The notes under the pieces are model-generated. The model was given only the letters and a program-made list of their open reading frames with translations, was not told the origin of the DNA and searched no databases. Both the position numbers and the translations under genes were made by a program. A DNA stretch of 37,116 nucleotides from Nitrososphaerales archaeon (GTDB taxonomy: Archaea > Thermoproteota > Nitrososphaeria > Nitrososphaerales > CADDZS01): positions 1 to 37,116 of the forward strand of contig JASHPO010000142.1 in assembly GCA_030038075.1 (NCBI GenBank). The letters run 5' to 3'. The number at the start of each line of letters is the position of its first letter. Position 1 is the first letter of the stretch. Shown here piece after piece: positions 17,662 through 26,273 of the stretch.

Positions 17662-17771
17662 TATGTAGAAGAGTACGACGAAGATAAGCACACGTTAAGA
17701 GAGTTGCGGCCTCGTTACTGTTAAAATCAAAAGTAGAATTGCTCCTCGCACCCCCGTACTGCGATCCAAGT

Positions 17772-18014
17772 TCAAAGAAGATGTATCTTCTTTGCGCATA
17801 CAATATGATAGTAGTGAACACGGTGGGCTCCCCCGGATACATGAGAAAAGTATGGAACTTCTATTATTGTTTGACGACAAAGATAGCAAGATTTCCCTAA
17901 TCCTCGACCGTTGCGGGAATATTTCCCACTTACTATTCTGTTTGTCTTTGATGTCTGAATCGAACTCGTTTTCATTTTGTTTGATTCATCGTCAGTCATC
18001 TGTCGATTCTTCAT
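17772..18014 (-). CDS. Small zinc-binding protein
   Basis: This protein of up to 80 residues has a polar, lysine-rich N-terminal half. The compact C-terminal half carries SCYLCRQTI (C43, C46) and VHYYHIVCAKK (H70, C73), a treble-clef or LIM-like set of zinc ligands. Small proteins with a CxxC, then Gly-Gly, then YYHxxCA are common in archaea and have no known function. The true start may be ATG 18014 or the internal ATG 14 codons later. The plus-strand ORF over the same bases has no such motif and is taken to be a shadow. It lies between TFB and enolase on the same strand. Confidence 0.65.
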   Translation of the reverse strand: MKNRQMTDDESNKMKTSSIQTSKTNRIVSGKYSRNGRGLGKSCYLCRQTIIEVPYFSHVSGGAHRVHYYHIVCAKKIHLL

Positions 18015-18122
18015 GTAGGACCGTTAACTTCATCGTTTGTTTCAAGTAGGGTGGCGCACGGCAATGTATCCTATGTTAGCTTAGCACGAGTTATTGGAGT
18101 AAAAGATGTCACCGTATCTCGT

Positions 18123-19139
18123 TTAGCTTGCAGAGTCTTGTTTCATCCCGCGATTAATTGTTCCCTTTATCCAAAGTACCTCGTTCTGGAGGCCAATAGC
18201 AGTCTGGAGTCCTCTGTACCTGTTCCTGATAGTTACTTCTGTGACTCCTGCCGCTTCCGCTACATCCTTCTGAGTCGTGTCCTCATTTTCCATGACGCAT
18301 GCAATATACAGTGCAGCAGCTGCTAGTCCAACAGGATTCTTTCCCGCCGTCATATGAGCCTCTTTAGCTCGTCTAAGGATGTCCAATGCTCTCCTCTTCG
18401 TCCTTTCAGAAATTCCTGCCTTGCTGGCGATCTTGGAAACGCATTTCGTCGGATCCTCCAACGGCATTCGGAGATCAAGCTCTCTAGATATCACGCGATA
18501 GTTCCTTGCAAGATCCTTTTTCTTGACATTACTGACTTTTGAAATGTCTATGAGTGTCCTCGGAGTTTCGGTATCCCGGCACGCGGCATAGACGCAAGCT
18601 GCAATCATTGCGGAGATCGATCTTCCACGTATTAGCCCACGGACGAGTGCTTTTCTGTAGATGTAGGCCGCCTTTTCTATCACTGCATCATTCACATTCA
18701 ATTTGTCAACCATCGTATCGAGCTCGATGAACGCCCGTCTTCTATTTCGATCATCAGATTCATGGACTAGTATTCGTCTGTCCCAAGTTCGCAGTCTTTC
18801 AATCTCAACCTTCATTGACGCAGAAAGGACTGTGCCGTAAGCGTCCCTGTTCTGCGATCCAATTTGAGTTGAGAGCCCCATATCATGTAATGCGAGGCTT
18901 GATGAAAGGCCGGCATATGTGTGTTCAATTTTTCCCTCCATCGGAAAAGTCCTTAATTGCTGTCCTTCGGTCTCTGTTCTATCTTTGACAACGTACCCGC
19001 AATTGCTGCAGAACATTTCCCCACGTGTACTGTCAAAGATCATCGGTCCCTTGGCGCATCTCGGGCAACAATTCGCAATAGACCCTACTATTCTGTTCTT
19101 CTGGAGACATTCGTCTCCTTTGCTCTCTACAAGACTCAT
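18123..19139 (-). CDS. tfb: Transcription initiation factor B (TFB)
   Basis: This 338-residue archaeal TFIIB homologue recruits RNA polymerase to promoters bound by TBP and contacts the BRE next to the TATA box. The N-terminal zinc ribbon uses C25, C28, C44 and C47. A B-reader/linker region follows, then two cyclin repeats of about 90 residues each: the first around RGLIRGRSISAMIAACVYAACR, the second around NPVGLAAAALYIACV. The C-terminal TEVTIRNRYRGLQTAI holds the BRE-binding helix. The length is slightly above the usual 300-320 residues because of both ends. A palindromic site with its own TATA-like box lies 174 bases upstream. Confidence 0.96.
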   Translation of the reverse strand: MSLVESKGDECLQKNRIVGSIANCCPRCAKGPMIFDSTRGEMFCSNCGYVVKDRTETEGQQLRTFPMEGKIEHTYAGLSSSLALHDMGLSTQIGSQNRDAYGTVLSASMKVEIERLRTWDRRILVHESDDRNRRRAFIELDTMVDKLNVNDAVIEKAAYIYRKALVRGLIRGRSISAMIAACVYAACRDTETPRTLIDISKVSNVKKKDLARNYRVISRELDLRMPLEDPTKCVSKIASKAGISERTKRRALDILRRAKEAHMTAGKNPVGLAAAALYIACVMENEDTTQKDVAEAAGVTEVTIRNRYRGLQTAIGLQNEVLWIKGTINRGMKQDSAS

Positions 19140-19312
19140 ATTATTGGAATTACCTCAGAAATTTCAAGGCGGGCAAAACTTTTCCTTCTCTCCTCGAATC
19201 ATGATCAGTTTTCGCACTCAATTCTGCAATATTCGCTTCACGGGAAAATCTCAGTTACGAATCTAGCGTAGGGATTGCCTAAGAGAAAGTAAGATAGTCA
19301 AGCAATTATAAA

Positions 19313-19328
19313 TGTAACCATGGTTACT
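19313..19328 (-). promoter_or_regulatory. Palindromic site upstream of TFB
   Basis: TGTAACCATGGTTACT on the plus strand reads AGTAACCATGGTTACA on the minus strand and is followed directly by TTTATAATT, a good TATA box for TFB. Transcription would start near 19280, leaving a leader of about 140 bases before the ATG. The rest of the 258-base gap to the ABCE1 stop shows no other feature. Confidence 0.72.
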
Positions 19329-19397
19329 TGGCTATTGTTCTTTTCAATCCGTAGACAGACATTCGAAGGGATATGTTCAATGATAGTTTCTTCTGGC

Positions 19398-21221
19398 TCA
19401 ATTCGCGTCAGATGTGGCCAAAGATGCCATTCTTCCAATGTAGTAATATTTCCCGTCTTCTCTCTGCGTTCTATCTAGCTTACTCCCCGGCTTGTTGACT
19501 CTAGGCCTGCCAGTCGTCACGTCTCTTCGATATGTAATTTGAAGTTGCTTGAGGAAAGTGTTCATTCCATCCTCCTTCCCGAGCAATTCACTGGCAAAAC
19601 CTTGTCTGCCGGGGAGACCCGAAAAAATGATCAATGAGTCCGCTACAATGTCCACTAGCTGTACATCGTGGTCGATTACAAATGCTGTTTTACCCATTGA
19701 TCTGACAAATCTCTGTATTGATCTTGCAAGAATAATTCGATCTTCAACGTCAATAAAGGCCGAGGGTTCGTCGAAGGCATAAATGGTTGCATCTTGAAGT
19801 AGTGTGGCAACTATCGCAACCTTCTGTAGTTCTCCACCGCTCAGCGTCTTGAGTGATCGCTCGTAGAGCTTCGGCAAGCCGAAAGGCTCTATGAGCTGGC
19901 TCTGCATCAAGCCCGTATCGACATCTTTGCTGATCTTTTGTAAATAAGCGATCACAGAAATGTCAAATTCTGCTGAAAGGTACTGGGGCTTGTAAGCAAC
20001 CTTTGCAGAAATGTTCAGACTTCCAGTCGTAGCATTTTCAACGCCGGAAATTATCTTCAGAAATGTAGTCTTACCAAGTGAGTTGGCACCGAGAATTCCC
20101 ACAACTTGACCAAGATTAATTTTAGCCGAAGCCGCCTTGAGTTCAAAGCTTTCAAATTTCTTTGTTAGCTCGGAATAGTCGCAAATTGTAACCAGGCTGC
20201 TTTCGTCTTTTTCAGTAGAAGGAGAATAAATGTCGAATCTCACGGGTCGATCCCTGAATCGAACGTTTTCTGACTGAAGATATCCATCAAGTAATTCATT
20301 GACGGCGGTCCTCGCTGGCTGGATTGAGGAAACTATGCCGTATACTCCTGCTTCTCCGTACAGGATGTGAATGTAATCGCTCAGATAGTCAAGAAAGGAC
20401 AAATCGTGCTCGATCAGTACAACGGAAGCTTTTCTCGCTAGTTCGGAGATTACATAGGACACTTTCATTCTTTGAAAAACATCGTTGTAGCTTGAAGGCT
20501 CATCAAACAGATAGAGATCAGCATCTTTGAGTGCAGCGACAGCCACCGCAACCCGCTGGAGTTCTCCTCCAGCAAGTTCGGATACGTTCCTATCGACAAT
20601 TTCTTGAAGAGTCAAGTTCTCGATCATTTCACGTATTCCCTTCTGAGTAGAATCTGAGGCAGATCTATTCAAGAGATCGCGTACTGTCCCTTTCCAAACT
20701 TCTGGTATCCGGTATACCGCCTGTGGTTTGATCGAAACCCTGAGCGATCCACTAGCTATTGTTTCAAAGTGATCGCGAAGCTCCGTCCCTTGAAAATGAT
20801 CGACTATAAGATCCCAGGAAGGCGGAGAGTCGTAATTCCCCAAGTTTGGGCGGAGCGATCCGGAAAGAATGTTGAGTGCCGTGGTCTTACCAACTCCGTT
20901 TCTCCCTACTATTCCGACAACGGAGTTTCTTTTGGGCATAGGGAGTTTGTATAATCTGAATGTGTTTACCCCAAACTGATGTACTTTCTCTACTTGCAGC
21001 TCTGAAGCGAGGTTAACTATAGTTATTGCGTCGAAAGGACATTTTTTGACGCATATTCCGCATCCGGTGCAGAGGTCCTCACTGATGACTGCTTTTGCAT
21101 CTTGTCCAAGTACTATACAGTCGCTCCCCGTCTTATTGACAGGACAAAATGAAATGCATTCTAGATTGCATTTTCTTGAATGGCAGCTCTCCTTTTCTAA
21201 AACAGCAACCCTGTGGGACAT
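19398..21221 (-). CDS. abce1: Ribosome-recycling ATPase ABCE1 (Rli1)
   Basis: This 607-residue soluble ABC protein splits ribosomes after termination. The N-terminal iron-sulfur domain has eight conserved cysteines, including C51, C54, C57 and C61 in CTGCGICVKKCPF. NBD1 has Walker A GRNGVGKTT, signature ELAGGELQR and DEPSSYNDVFQR, in which the usual Leu after Tyr is Asn. NBD2 has Walker A GANSLGKTT, signature TLSGGELQK and DEPSAFIDVEDR. The length is normal. It is the last gene of a three-gene minus-strand operon with two unknown proteins, 38 bases after the preceding gene. Confidence 0.95.
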   Translation of the reverse strand: MSHRVAVLEKESCHSRKCNLECISFCPVNKTGSDCIVLGQDAKAVISEDLCTGCGICVKKCPFDAITIVNLASELQVEKVHQFGVNTFRLYKLPMPKRNSVVGIVGRNGVGKTTALNILSGSLRPNLGNYDSPPSWDLIVDHFQGTELRDHFETIASGSLRVSIKPQAVYRIPEVWKGTVRDLLNRSASDSTQKGIREMIENLTLQEIVDRNVSELAGGELQRVAVAVAALKDADLYLFDEPSSYNDVFQRMKVSYVISELARKASVVLIEHDLSFLDYLSDYIHILYGEAGVYGIVSSIQPARTAVNELLDGYLQSENVRFRDRPVRFDIYSPSTEKDESSLVTICDYSELTKKFESFELKAASAKINLGQVVGILGANSLGKTTFLKIISGVENATTGSLNISAKVAYKPQYLSAEFDISVIAYLQKISKDVDTGLMQSQLIEPFGLPKLYERSLKTLSGGELQKVAIVATLLQDATIYAFDEPSAFIDVEDRIILARSIQRFVRSMGKTAFVIDHDVQLVDIVADSLIIFSGLPGRQGFASELLGKEDGMNTFLKQLQITYRRDVTTGRPRVNKPGSKLDRTQREDGKYYYIGRMASLATSDAN

Positions 21222-21259
21222 TATCTATCAGGTCACACTCCAAAATGAACTTCAATCCT

Positions 21260-22144
21260 TCACCCTTCGTGGCTGGTTCGATTCTCATTTGGCTTACTTT
21301 TCGGTTCAAGATCTCCAATGAATGTCCTTATAGCTCTCATCCAAGTCGTTTGCTCGTTTCCTTTTGGTTCCTTCGAAAAGCGGTAGTCAGTTTTTCTGAA
21401 GTACTCGTCGAAGTCATGCTCCAAGGCCTTAAGCTTTGCAACTTGGAATGTCAAGATTTCTCGAAGTCCACAGGAATATTGACTGTCGGTAAAATCAAGT
21501 GCTTTGAAGAAATGCTTCATGCACAGCCCCTCCGTCTTGCCATAGAGATCTCTAATTTCCGGAGCTTGCAAAACCACAAGCAGTGTCTCGACAGTTCTCC
21601 TCTCGGTCGCTTCGTAAGACTCACAAAATAGGCAGCTTCCGCTTGGCTTTAGGACATCTAATTTCTTGTTTACTCGTCTGTGCTCTAAACCTGAAATGAT
21701 TGAAATCTTACCCGAATTGGCATTTTCATTTATTTCTCTCAGCGCCTGCTCCAGCTGCGGCAGCTTGTGTGAGATAATCCAATGGTAAATAGCAGATTTC
21801 ACATATTCGGGCCCTCTCTTAGCAACTTCAAGAGTGTGCTTTTCGCAAAAGCCGTAGAAGTTGATGTATTGACTTACCCCCGAGCCTTCTCCGTAGGATT
21901 CGCTAAAGAACCAAAACCAATTTCTTTCAAGTTGGTCATTGGACGCCCAACACACCGGACATCCTTCTTGTTTGAGAAGGTTCTCTATTTCCCATTTTTT
22001 CGTCTCGAAGATTCTATTTTTTTCCTTAGCATTGCGGTTCTGTGATGCTGACTTTGAATTTGACACCGTGGCAGCATTTTTCACTTCAATCTTCTCTGAG
22101 GCAGAAACTGAATCAGTAATCTTCAAACCCAAAATACTCTTCAC
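21260..22144 (-). CDS. Unknown protein with two CxxC...CxxH repeats
   Basis: This 294-residue protein has a polar, lysine/serine-rich N terminus (residues 1-50) followed by two similar modules. Each opens with a C-x2-C pair and closes with a C-x2-H pair about 35-45 residues later: GCPVCW...GFCEKH and SCLFCES...GLCMKH. This suggests two metal-binding units, perhaps related to DUF6062-type proteins, which show CPLC...FCxxH. The rest is helical. The family assignment is tentative. It lies 13 bases after the upstream gene and 38 bases before ABCE1, so the three are likely co-transcribed. It may help with iron-sulfur or ribosome functions, but that is only a guess from context. Confidence 0.7.
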   Translation of the reverse strand: MKSILGLKITDSVSASEKIEVKNAATVSNSKSASQNRNAKEKNRIFETKKWEIENLLKQEGCPVCWASNDQLERNWFWFFSESYGEGSGVSQYINFYGFCEKHTLEVAKRGPEYVKSAIYHWIISHKLPQLEQALREINENANSGKISIISGLEHRRVNKKLDVLKPSGSCLFCESYEATERRTVETLLVVLQAPEIRDLYGKTEGLCMKHFFKALDFTDSQYSCGLREILTFQVAKLKALEHDFDEYFRKTDYRFSKEPKGNEQTTWMRAIRTFIGDLEPKSKPNENRTSHEG

Positions 22145-22157
22145 CCTCGTGGTAAGA

Positions 22158-22454
22158 TTAGCGCAACTGAGAAATTAGTTTCTCAATCTCGGGCAGACTA
22201 GAGTCGTTCAACTCTATCGTCTTGCCCTGCGCTATTCGGAATGTGACCGTCATTTTGTCTTTGTTTTGCATCCATAGCTTTAATGCAGTTTCGAAAACAA
22301 TCCTCGAACTTTCGCTACTCGAAATTCTAAGTGGCAGGCCAAACCCAAAAGATGACTTGTTTATTTTAACCTTGGAAGCATCAAACTGTTTGATTATGTC
22401 TTGCTTTGATCCATTATCTGTAAAGATTATTATTTCGTTTTCTTTGTCTTCCAA
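22158..22454 (-). CDS. Unknown small protein, first gene of the ABCE1 operon
   Basis: This protein of about 98 residues starts with the TTG at 22454 and reads as alternating strand and helix, without cysteines or membrane segments (EIIIFTDNGSKQDIIKQFD; ends LPEIEKLISQL). The frame is open upstream to 22646, but that longer version would contain the palindromic promoter site at 22470-22485, so the shorter form is preferred. ATG codons at 22556 and 22547 are alternatives. I do not recognise the family. It is followed after 13 bases by the CxxC/CxxH protein. Confidence 0.6.
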   Translation of the reverse strand: MEDKENEIIIFTDNGSKQDIIKQFDASKVKINKSSFGFGLPLRISSSESSRIVFETALKLWMQNKDKMTVTFRIAQGKTIELNDSSLPEIEKLISQLR

Positions 22455-22469
22455 AGAGAGTACCCAGAA

Positions 22470-22485
22470 TGTAACGGTTGTTACA
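22470..22485 (-). promoter_or_regulatory. Palindromic site at the start of the ABCE1 operon
   Basis: TGTAACGGTTGTTACA has perfect half-sites and ends 16 bases before the proposed TTG start at 22454. On the minus strand a TATA-like CTTTATGTCT lies just upstream of it, so the palindrome sits between TATA box and start codon. A second short palindrome, CGAGTTACTCG, lies nearby at about 22505-22515. Confidence 0.65.
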
Positions 22486-22646
22486 TAGACATAAAGCTTG
22501 TTGATTCGAGTTACTCGTTCTTTTGCACTAGTACGGGCTGAAACCATCCCACTCATTATGATCGGGATATTGAAGTACGGCTTTGGGCGGCAGGCCTCGG
22601 CCTTGAGACAGATCACGCGGTCTTGCGGTCCGAAAAATGTCCGCAA

Positions 22647-23132
22647 GGAATTGATAGATTTTCATATCATTAGCCAAGAGTCGTTGGAGTAGATTCATAT
22701 TAATTCTGACGATTTCAAAAGAATCAGGCTTTGAGGAAACAATGTATTCTATTGAAGATCATTCGAGGAAGACAATGACTAGGAATGAATGGCCAACTCT
22801 GTCACACGAAAAAATTCTCGTAGCGACTTAAGATCTCTAATAATTTCAAAGTAACTATAGTTACATTTTTATATCCTTTTTCGCATCACGTTATCCTCAG
22901 GCTGGCTCTGTCAGACACCAAAACATCTGGAACAGTCACATCTGAGACAGTGACAAGGAGCAAACCCACGCATGCAAGACTACAGAACTGTTGCTCTTCG
23001 ATCGTGTTCAAATCGTATGGGAGCGAAAAATCAAATTGAAAAACAAATTTAGAAGCTATCCCAGTAGCATTCAGAGTAACCTCTAAAGCGGACTTCTCTA
23101 GTTATGATTCAGTATTAAGGTATGTTCTAGAT
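22647..23132 (+). promoter_or_regulatory. Intergenic region with promoter and long leader of the Hyf-like operon
   Basis: The region holds the palindrome AGTAACTATAGTTACA (22850-22865), off by one base and followed by TTTTTATATCC, a TATA-like box. Transcription would begin near 22895, leaving a leader of about 240 bases before the TTG at 23133. In the leader, an ATG at 22972 opens a 26-codon frame ending at 23052, preceded by AAGGAG at 22955-22960. It might encode a leader peptide, but nothing else supports that. A small inverted repeat (GTCAC...GTGAC) lies around 22935-22955. No other gene is recognised. Confidence 0.6.
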
Positions 23133-24092
23133 TTGACGGTCACAACCCAACTAATTAACGTAATACAAGTTGGGACTGTTCTAATACTTTCACCGCTAAT
23201 AGCAGGAATAATCAATCGACTAAAGGCCATGATAGAATCTAGGCATGGTCCATCGATCTTCCAGCCATACTACGATCTTTCTAAACTCTTCAAAAAGGAA
23301 GTAGTCGTCCCAGAGAGATCATCAGTTATATTCATCCTAGCACCATTTGTTTCTTTCTCTGCCTATCTTGTAATTGCACTTGTAATTCCCGTCGTTACTC
23401 CATATCCACTACCATTTGGTATATTGCTAGATCTGCTTGGTGGCGCGCTAATGTTCGGTTTTGCAGGAATTTTAGGGATTATAGCTGCAATTGACGCAAA
23501 AACGAACTACACATCGCTTGGAGCGAGCAGAAGCGCCTCTTTTACTGCTTTAGCAGAGCCCACACTCATCATGGTATTCTTTGGAGTTGCGATAATCAGC
23601 GGTACAAACAACCCTTACGTCACAAACAACATACTATCATCATCTGTGTCGTGGTATCTCTCGGCCACTCATATTCTTGTAACAGCAGCCTTCTTTATGG
23701 TCCTCCTATTTGAAACTGGAAGGTTGCCTGTGGAGAGTTCAGGTTTGATGGAGTTCGGAATGCTGGACGACGGGAAGGTTATGGAACACTCTGGAAAGCT
23801 GCTCGCACTATCCAAGTGGGGAGGGTACATGAAACAGTTCATGCTAATGGCTGTCTTTCTAAACGTATTTGCCCTGCCTTGGTTCATTTCAAGTAACGTC
23901 AGTGCATTCGGCGCCCTGTACTCGGTCGGAACGCTGTTCCTGAAACTGCTTGTTCTGGTTGGAGTAATTGTGATAATAGAAGAGACATTTGCAAAACTTC
24001 GACTGTTCAAAATACTAGATTTTCTTGCTATCTCATTCAGTTTGGGGCTTCTCTCAGTGATCGCGTTTTTCCTAGTCGGCGGAGGAGCTTGA
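23133..24092 (+). CDS. HyfC/NuoH-like membrane subunit
   Basis: This 319-residue integral membrane protein has about eight hydrophobic segments. It corresponds to HycD/HyfC of formate hydrogenlyase and NuoH of complex I, which link the soluble redox arm to the ion-translocating membrane arm. The cytoplasmic loop RHGPSIFQPYYDLSKLFKKE (residues 37-56) is the family signature, and the second loop holds LPVESSGLMEFGMLDDGKVME, rich in the conserved acidic residues. It starts with TTG and is the first gene of a six-gene operon ending at 30560. The next gene begins nine bases later. Confidence 0.92.
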   Translation: MTVTTQLINVIQVGTVLILSPLIAGIINRLKAMIESRHGPSIFQPYYDLSKLFKKEVVVPERSSVIFILAPFVSFSAYLVIALVIPVVTPYPLPFGILLDLLGGALMFGFAGILGIIAAIDAKTNYTSLGASRSASFTALAEPTLIMVFFGVAIISGTNNPYVTNNILSSSVSWYLSATHILVTAAFFMVLLFETGRLPVESSGLMEFGMLDDGKVMEHSGKLLALSKWGGYMKQFMLMAVFLNVFALPWFISSNVSAFGALYSVGTLFLKLLVLVGVIVIIEETFAKLRLFKILDFLAISFSLGLLSVIAFFLVGGGA

Positions 24093-24101
24093 CGCAGTAA
24101 G

Positions 24102-24755
24102 ATGTTCATTCCATACGCGAATGAAATTGAAGCTCTCCTTGGCATTTTGGTCATTCTATCTGCGCTGTACATGCAGGGACAGGCTTTCGTCGACCCCACC
24201 ATCAGAGGAATCCTAATTCAATCCTTCTTGATATCCGTACTTTTTGGAATCCTGGCAATTCAATCAGACAACATCGACCTGTTCTATCTCGCAGTTCTTA
24301 CTGCTGTAATGCGAGGGATTACGGTTCCAAGAATAATGCTCTATCAAGTTAGGAAATTCAAGCACTCCTTACGTGAGACAGGTTTGGGGCAGAAAACGCC
24401 AGCTCTCGTAATTCTGGGCGTAATCTTCGTAATAATCGGCTACGCCTTGTTCAAGAGTATTATAAAACCGTTTGTACCAAACGCTGAAGCATCTGTCGCC
24501 TTCGTCCTTTTGCTTCTCGGCTTCCTTCTCATAATCAGTAGGAGAAATGCACTTGTCCAAATGACTGGTTATGTCGAAGAGGAGAATGCGGTTCTTTTGG
24601 CGGGAGCGCTGATAGTCCCCAAGATACCCCTTCTGATCGAATTTGCAGTGTTGTTGGACATATTTGGAGTTGTCATTATAGGCGTTATTCTTTCCGCCCA
24701 GCGAGACGTTCTACACACGTTAGAACCTGCTGACTTGGAGCAGCTTCGCGGTTGA
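24102..24755 (+). CDS. HyfE-like membrane subunit
   Basis: This 217-residue protein has about six or seven hydrophobic segments and resembles HyfE, the small membrane subunit of hydrogenase-4-type complexes whose C-terminal part is NuoK-like. Notable parts are VPRIMLYQVRKFKHSLRE, typical of the HyfE loop, and the acidic residue in FLLIISRRNALVQMTGYVEEENAVLLAGAL. The gene order between HyfC and HyfF agrees with hyf operons. The length is normal. It follows the HyfC-like gene after nine bases. Confidence 0.88.
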   Translation: MFIPYANEIEALLGILVILSALYMQGQAFVDPTIRGILIQSFLISVLFGILAIQSDNIDLFYLAVLTAVMRGITVPRIMLYQVRKFKHSLRETGLGQKTPALVILGVIFVIIGYALFKSIIKPFVPNAEASVAFVLLLLGFLLIISRRNALVQMTGYVEEENAVLLAGALIVPKIPLLIEFAVLLDIFGVVIIGVILSAQRDVLHTLEPADLEQLRG

Positions 24756-24785
24756 GAGTACGAGAAGGAAGGTTCGAAACATATC

Positions 24786-26252
24786 TTGGATTCGACAGTA
24801 CTTTTCGTATTTTTACTGGCTGCACCAGCTGCCGCGGCAGGAATATCGTTACTACCTCGTGAAGGTATTGAGATAGTAGCATCCGTTGTGGGTGCTATCG
24901 TAGCCGTTGCGGTCGCACTTCTTCTTTTCTTGATGAGAGTTACAGGAGATTTCGGTTACTTCTACTCTGACGGGCTAACGCAGATTATGACCGTGACTGT
25001 TTCTTCTATTTATTTGACATCTCTAGTTTATTCAATGTTCTACGTAAAACACATCAAAGAACCTCTCTTTAGATTCAGATGGTATTATTCACTTGTCAAT
25101 CTCTTCGCGTTCACAATGCTTCTTGCTATTGTTGTTAACGACATCGGTTTTATCTGGATCAGCGTTGAAGCCACGACCGTAACGAGTGCACTCCTAGTCG
25201 CTCTAGAACGCAAGAGTACGAGCATTGAATCAGCGTGGAGATATACGCTGATCGTTTCGGCGGGTCTAGCAATTTCGCTACTCTCGGTAGTTTTCGTTTA
25301 TTTCTCACAGGGAACTATCACGATATCTGATCTAATCGGAAAGCCCGTCGTTAATTCAACTATCATGGCGCTTGCCGTCGGATTTGCACTGGTAGGATAC
25401 GGAACTAAGGCGGGCATCGCTCCAATGCACTCTTGGCTTCCAGATGCCCACAGCGAAGCGCCTTCGCCAATAAGCGCCATGTTTTCAGGAATTCTTCTAC
25501 CAACATCATTGTACGCATTTCTTAGAACCTTTGTGCTAATTCAAGGCAGCGTCATTTTTGAACCAATGAGGAACCTGACCATTGGCTTCGGTATTTTTAC
25601 AGCTCTCGTTGCTGCGGTGATAATCGCCGTCCAACGAAATTACAAGAGAATGCTCGCCTATTCGAGTATGGAAAACATGGGAATAATCCTGGTGGGTTTG
25701 GCTCTAGGTGGAGTCGGAGCTGTTGGAGCTATAATTCAGATCGTAGCGCATGCCTTCGCAAAATCCTCCGCTTTCTACGAATCGGGGAACATTCTTGTCT
25801 CGTACGATAGCAAGAGCATGTCTGAAGTCCAAGGGCTAGTTAATAAAATAAGATCGACTGGATATCTCTTTTCACTGACTTGTCTGTCTGTAACTGGTGC
25901 TCCTCCCTTTGGGGTTTTCATCGGAGAGTTCCTGATACTTGCCCAAGCAGTTAGCTCGGGAAACTATCCCATCGCAGCGTTACTTGCTTTTGCTTACATG
26001 TATGCGTTCATAGGTCTCAATCGGCAATCAATTCAGATGATCTTCGGAGAGCCAAAAGGAGCTGGTGCTCCCTTAGTTTTGGATGATGATGGAAATGGCA
26101 TCACAGAAAAAACAGCTGACATTGGCAAATCTCAAACACATGAGGACCGCATTTCAATCATAATTCCTGCAATTAATCTTGGCATATCATTACTCATAGG
26201 AATATACATGATTCCAACTCTCGTTCAAGCAGCAGTGTCGCTCGGCCTTTAG
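24786..26252 (+). CDS. HyfF/NuoN-like antiporter-type membrane subunit
   Basis: This 488-residue protein has about 13-14 membrane segments and belongs to the MrpD/NuoLMN antiporter-like family. The central signature GTKAGIAPMHSWLPDAHSEA followed by PSPISAMFSGILLPTS carries the conserved lysine and histidines of the ion channel. SVEATTVTSALLVALE corresponds to the helix with the conserved Glu. FAKSSAFYESGNIL is the usual Lys helix of HyfF. An acidic hydrophilic insert (VLDDDGNGITEKTADIGKSQ) precedes the last membrane segment. It starts with TTG, and the operon continues 21 bases later. Confidence 0.92.
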   Translation: MDSTVLFVFLLAAPAAAAGISLLPREGIEIVASVVGAIVAVAVALLLFLMRVTGDFGYFYSDGLTQIMTVTVSSIYLTSLVYSMFYVKHIKEPLFRFRWYYSLVNLFAFTMLLAIVVNDIGFIWISVEATTVTSALLVALERKSTSIESAWRYTLIVSAGLAISLLSVVFVYFSQGTITISDLIGKPVVNSTIMALAVGFALVGYGTKAGIAPMHSWLPDAHSEAPSPISAMFSGILLPTSLYAFLRTFVLIQGSVIFEPMRNLTIGFGIFTALVAAVIIAVQRNYKRMLAYSSMENMGIILVGLALGGVGAVGAIIQIVAHAFAKSSAFYESGNILVSYDSKSMSEVQGLVNKIRSTGYLFSLTCLSVTGAPPFGVFIGEFLILAQAVSSGNYPIAALLAFAYMYAFIGLNRQSIQMIFGEPKGAGAPLVLDDDGNGITEKTADIGKSQTHEDRISIIIPAINLGISLLIGIYMIPTLVQAAVSLGL

Positions 26253-26273
26253 AAAACCGGGAGCAATAATGGG

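Noticed and set aside
17657-17889. Two overlapping minus-strand ORFs of about 60 codons upstream of enolase
   Set aside because: They overlap the zinc-protein gene in other frames and one crosses the enolase promoter site; no motif supports them.
23669-24202. 177-codon minus-strand ORF
   Set aside because: It is antisense to the HyfC- and HyfE-like genes and shows no domain.
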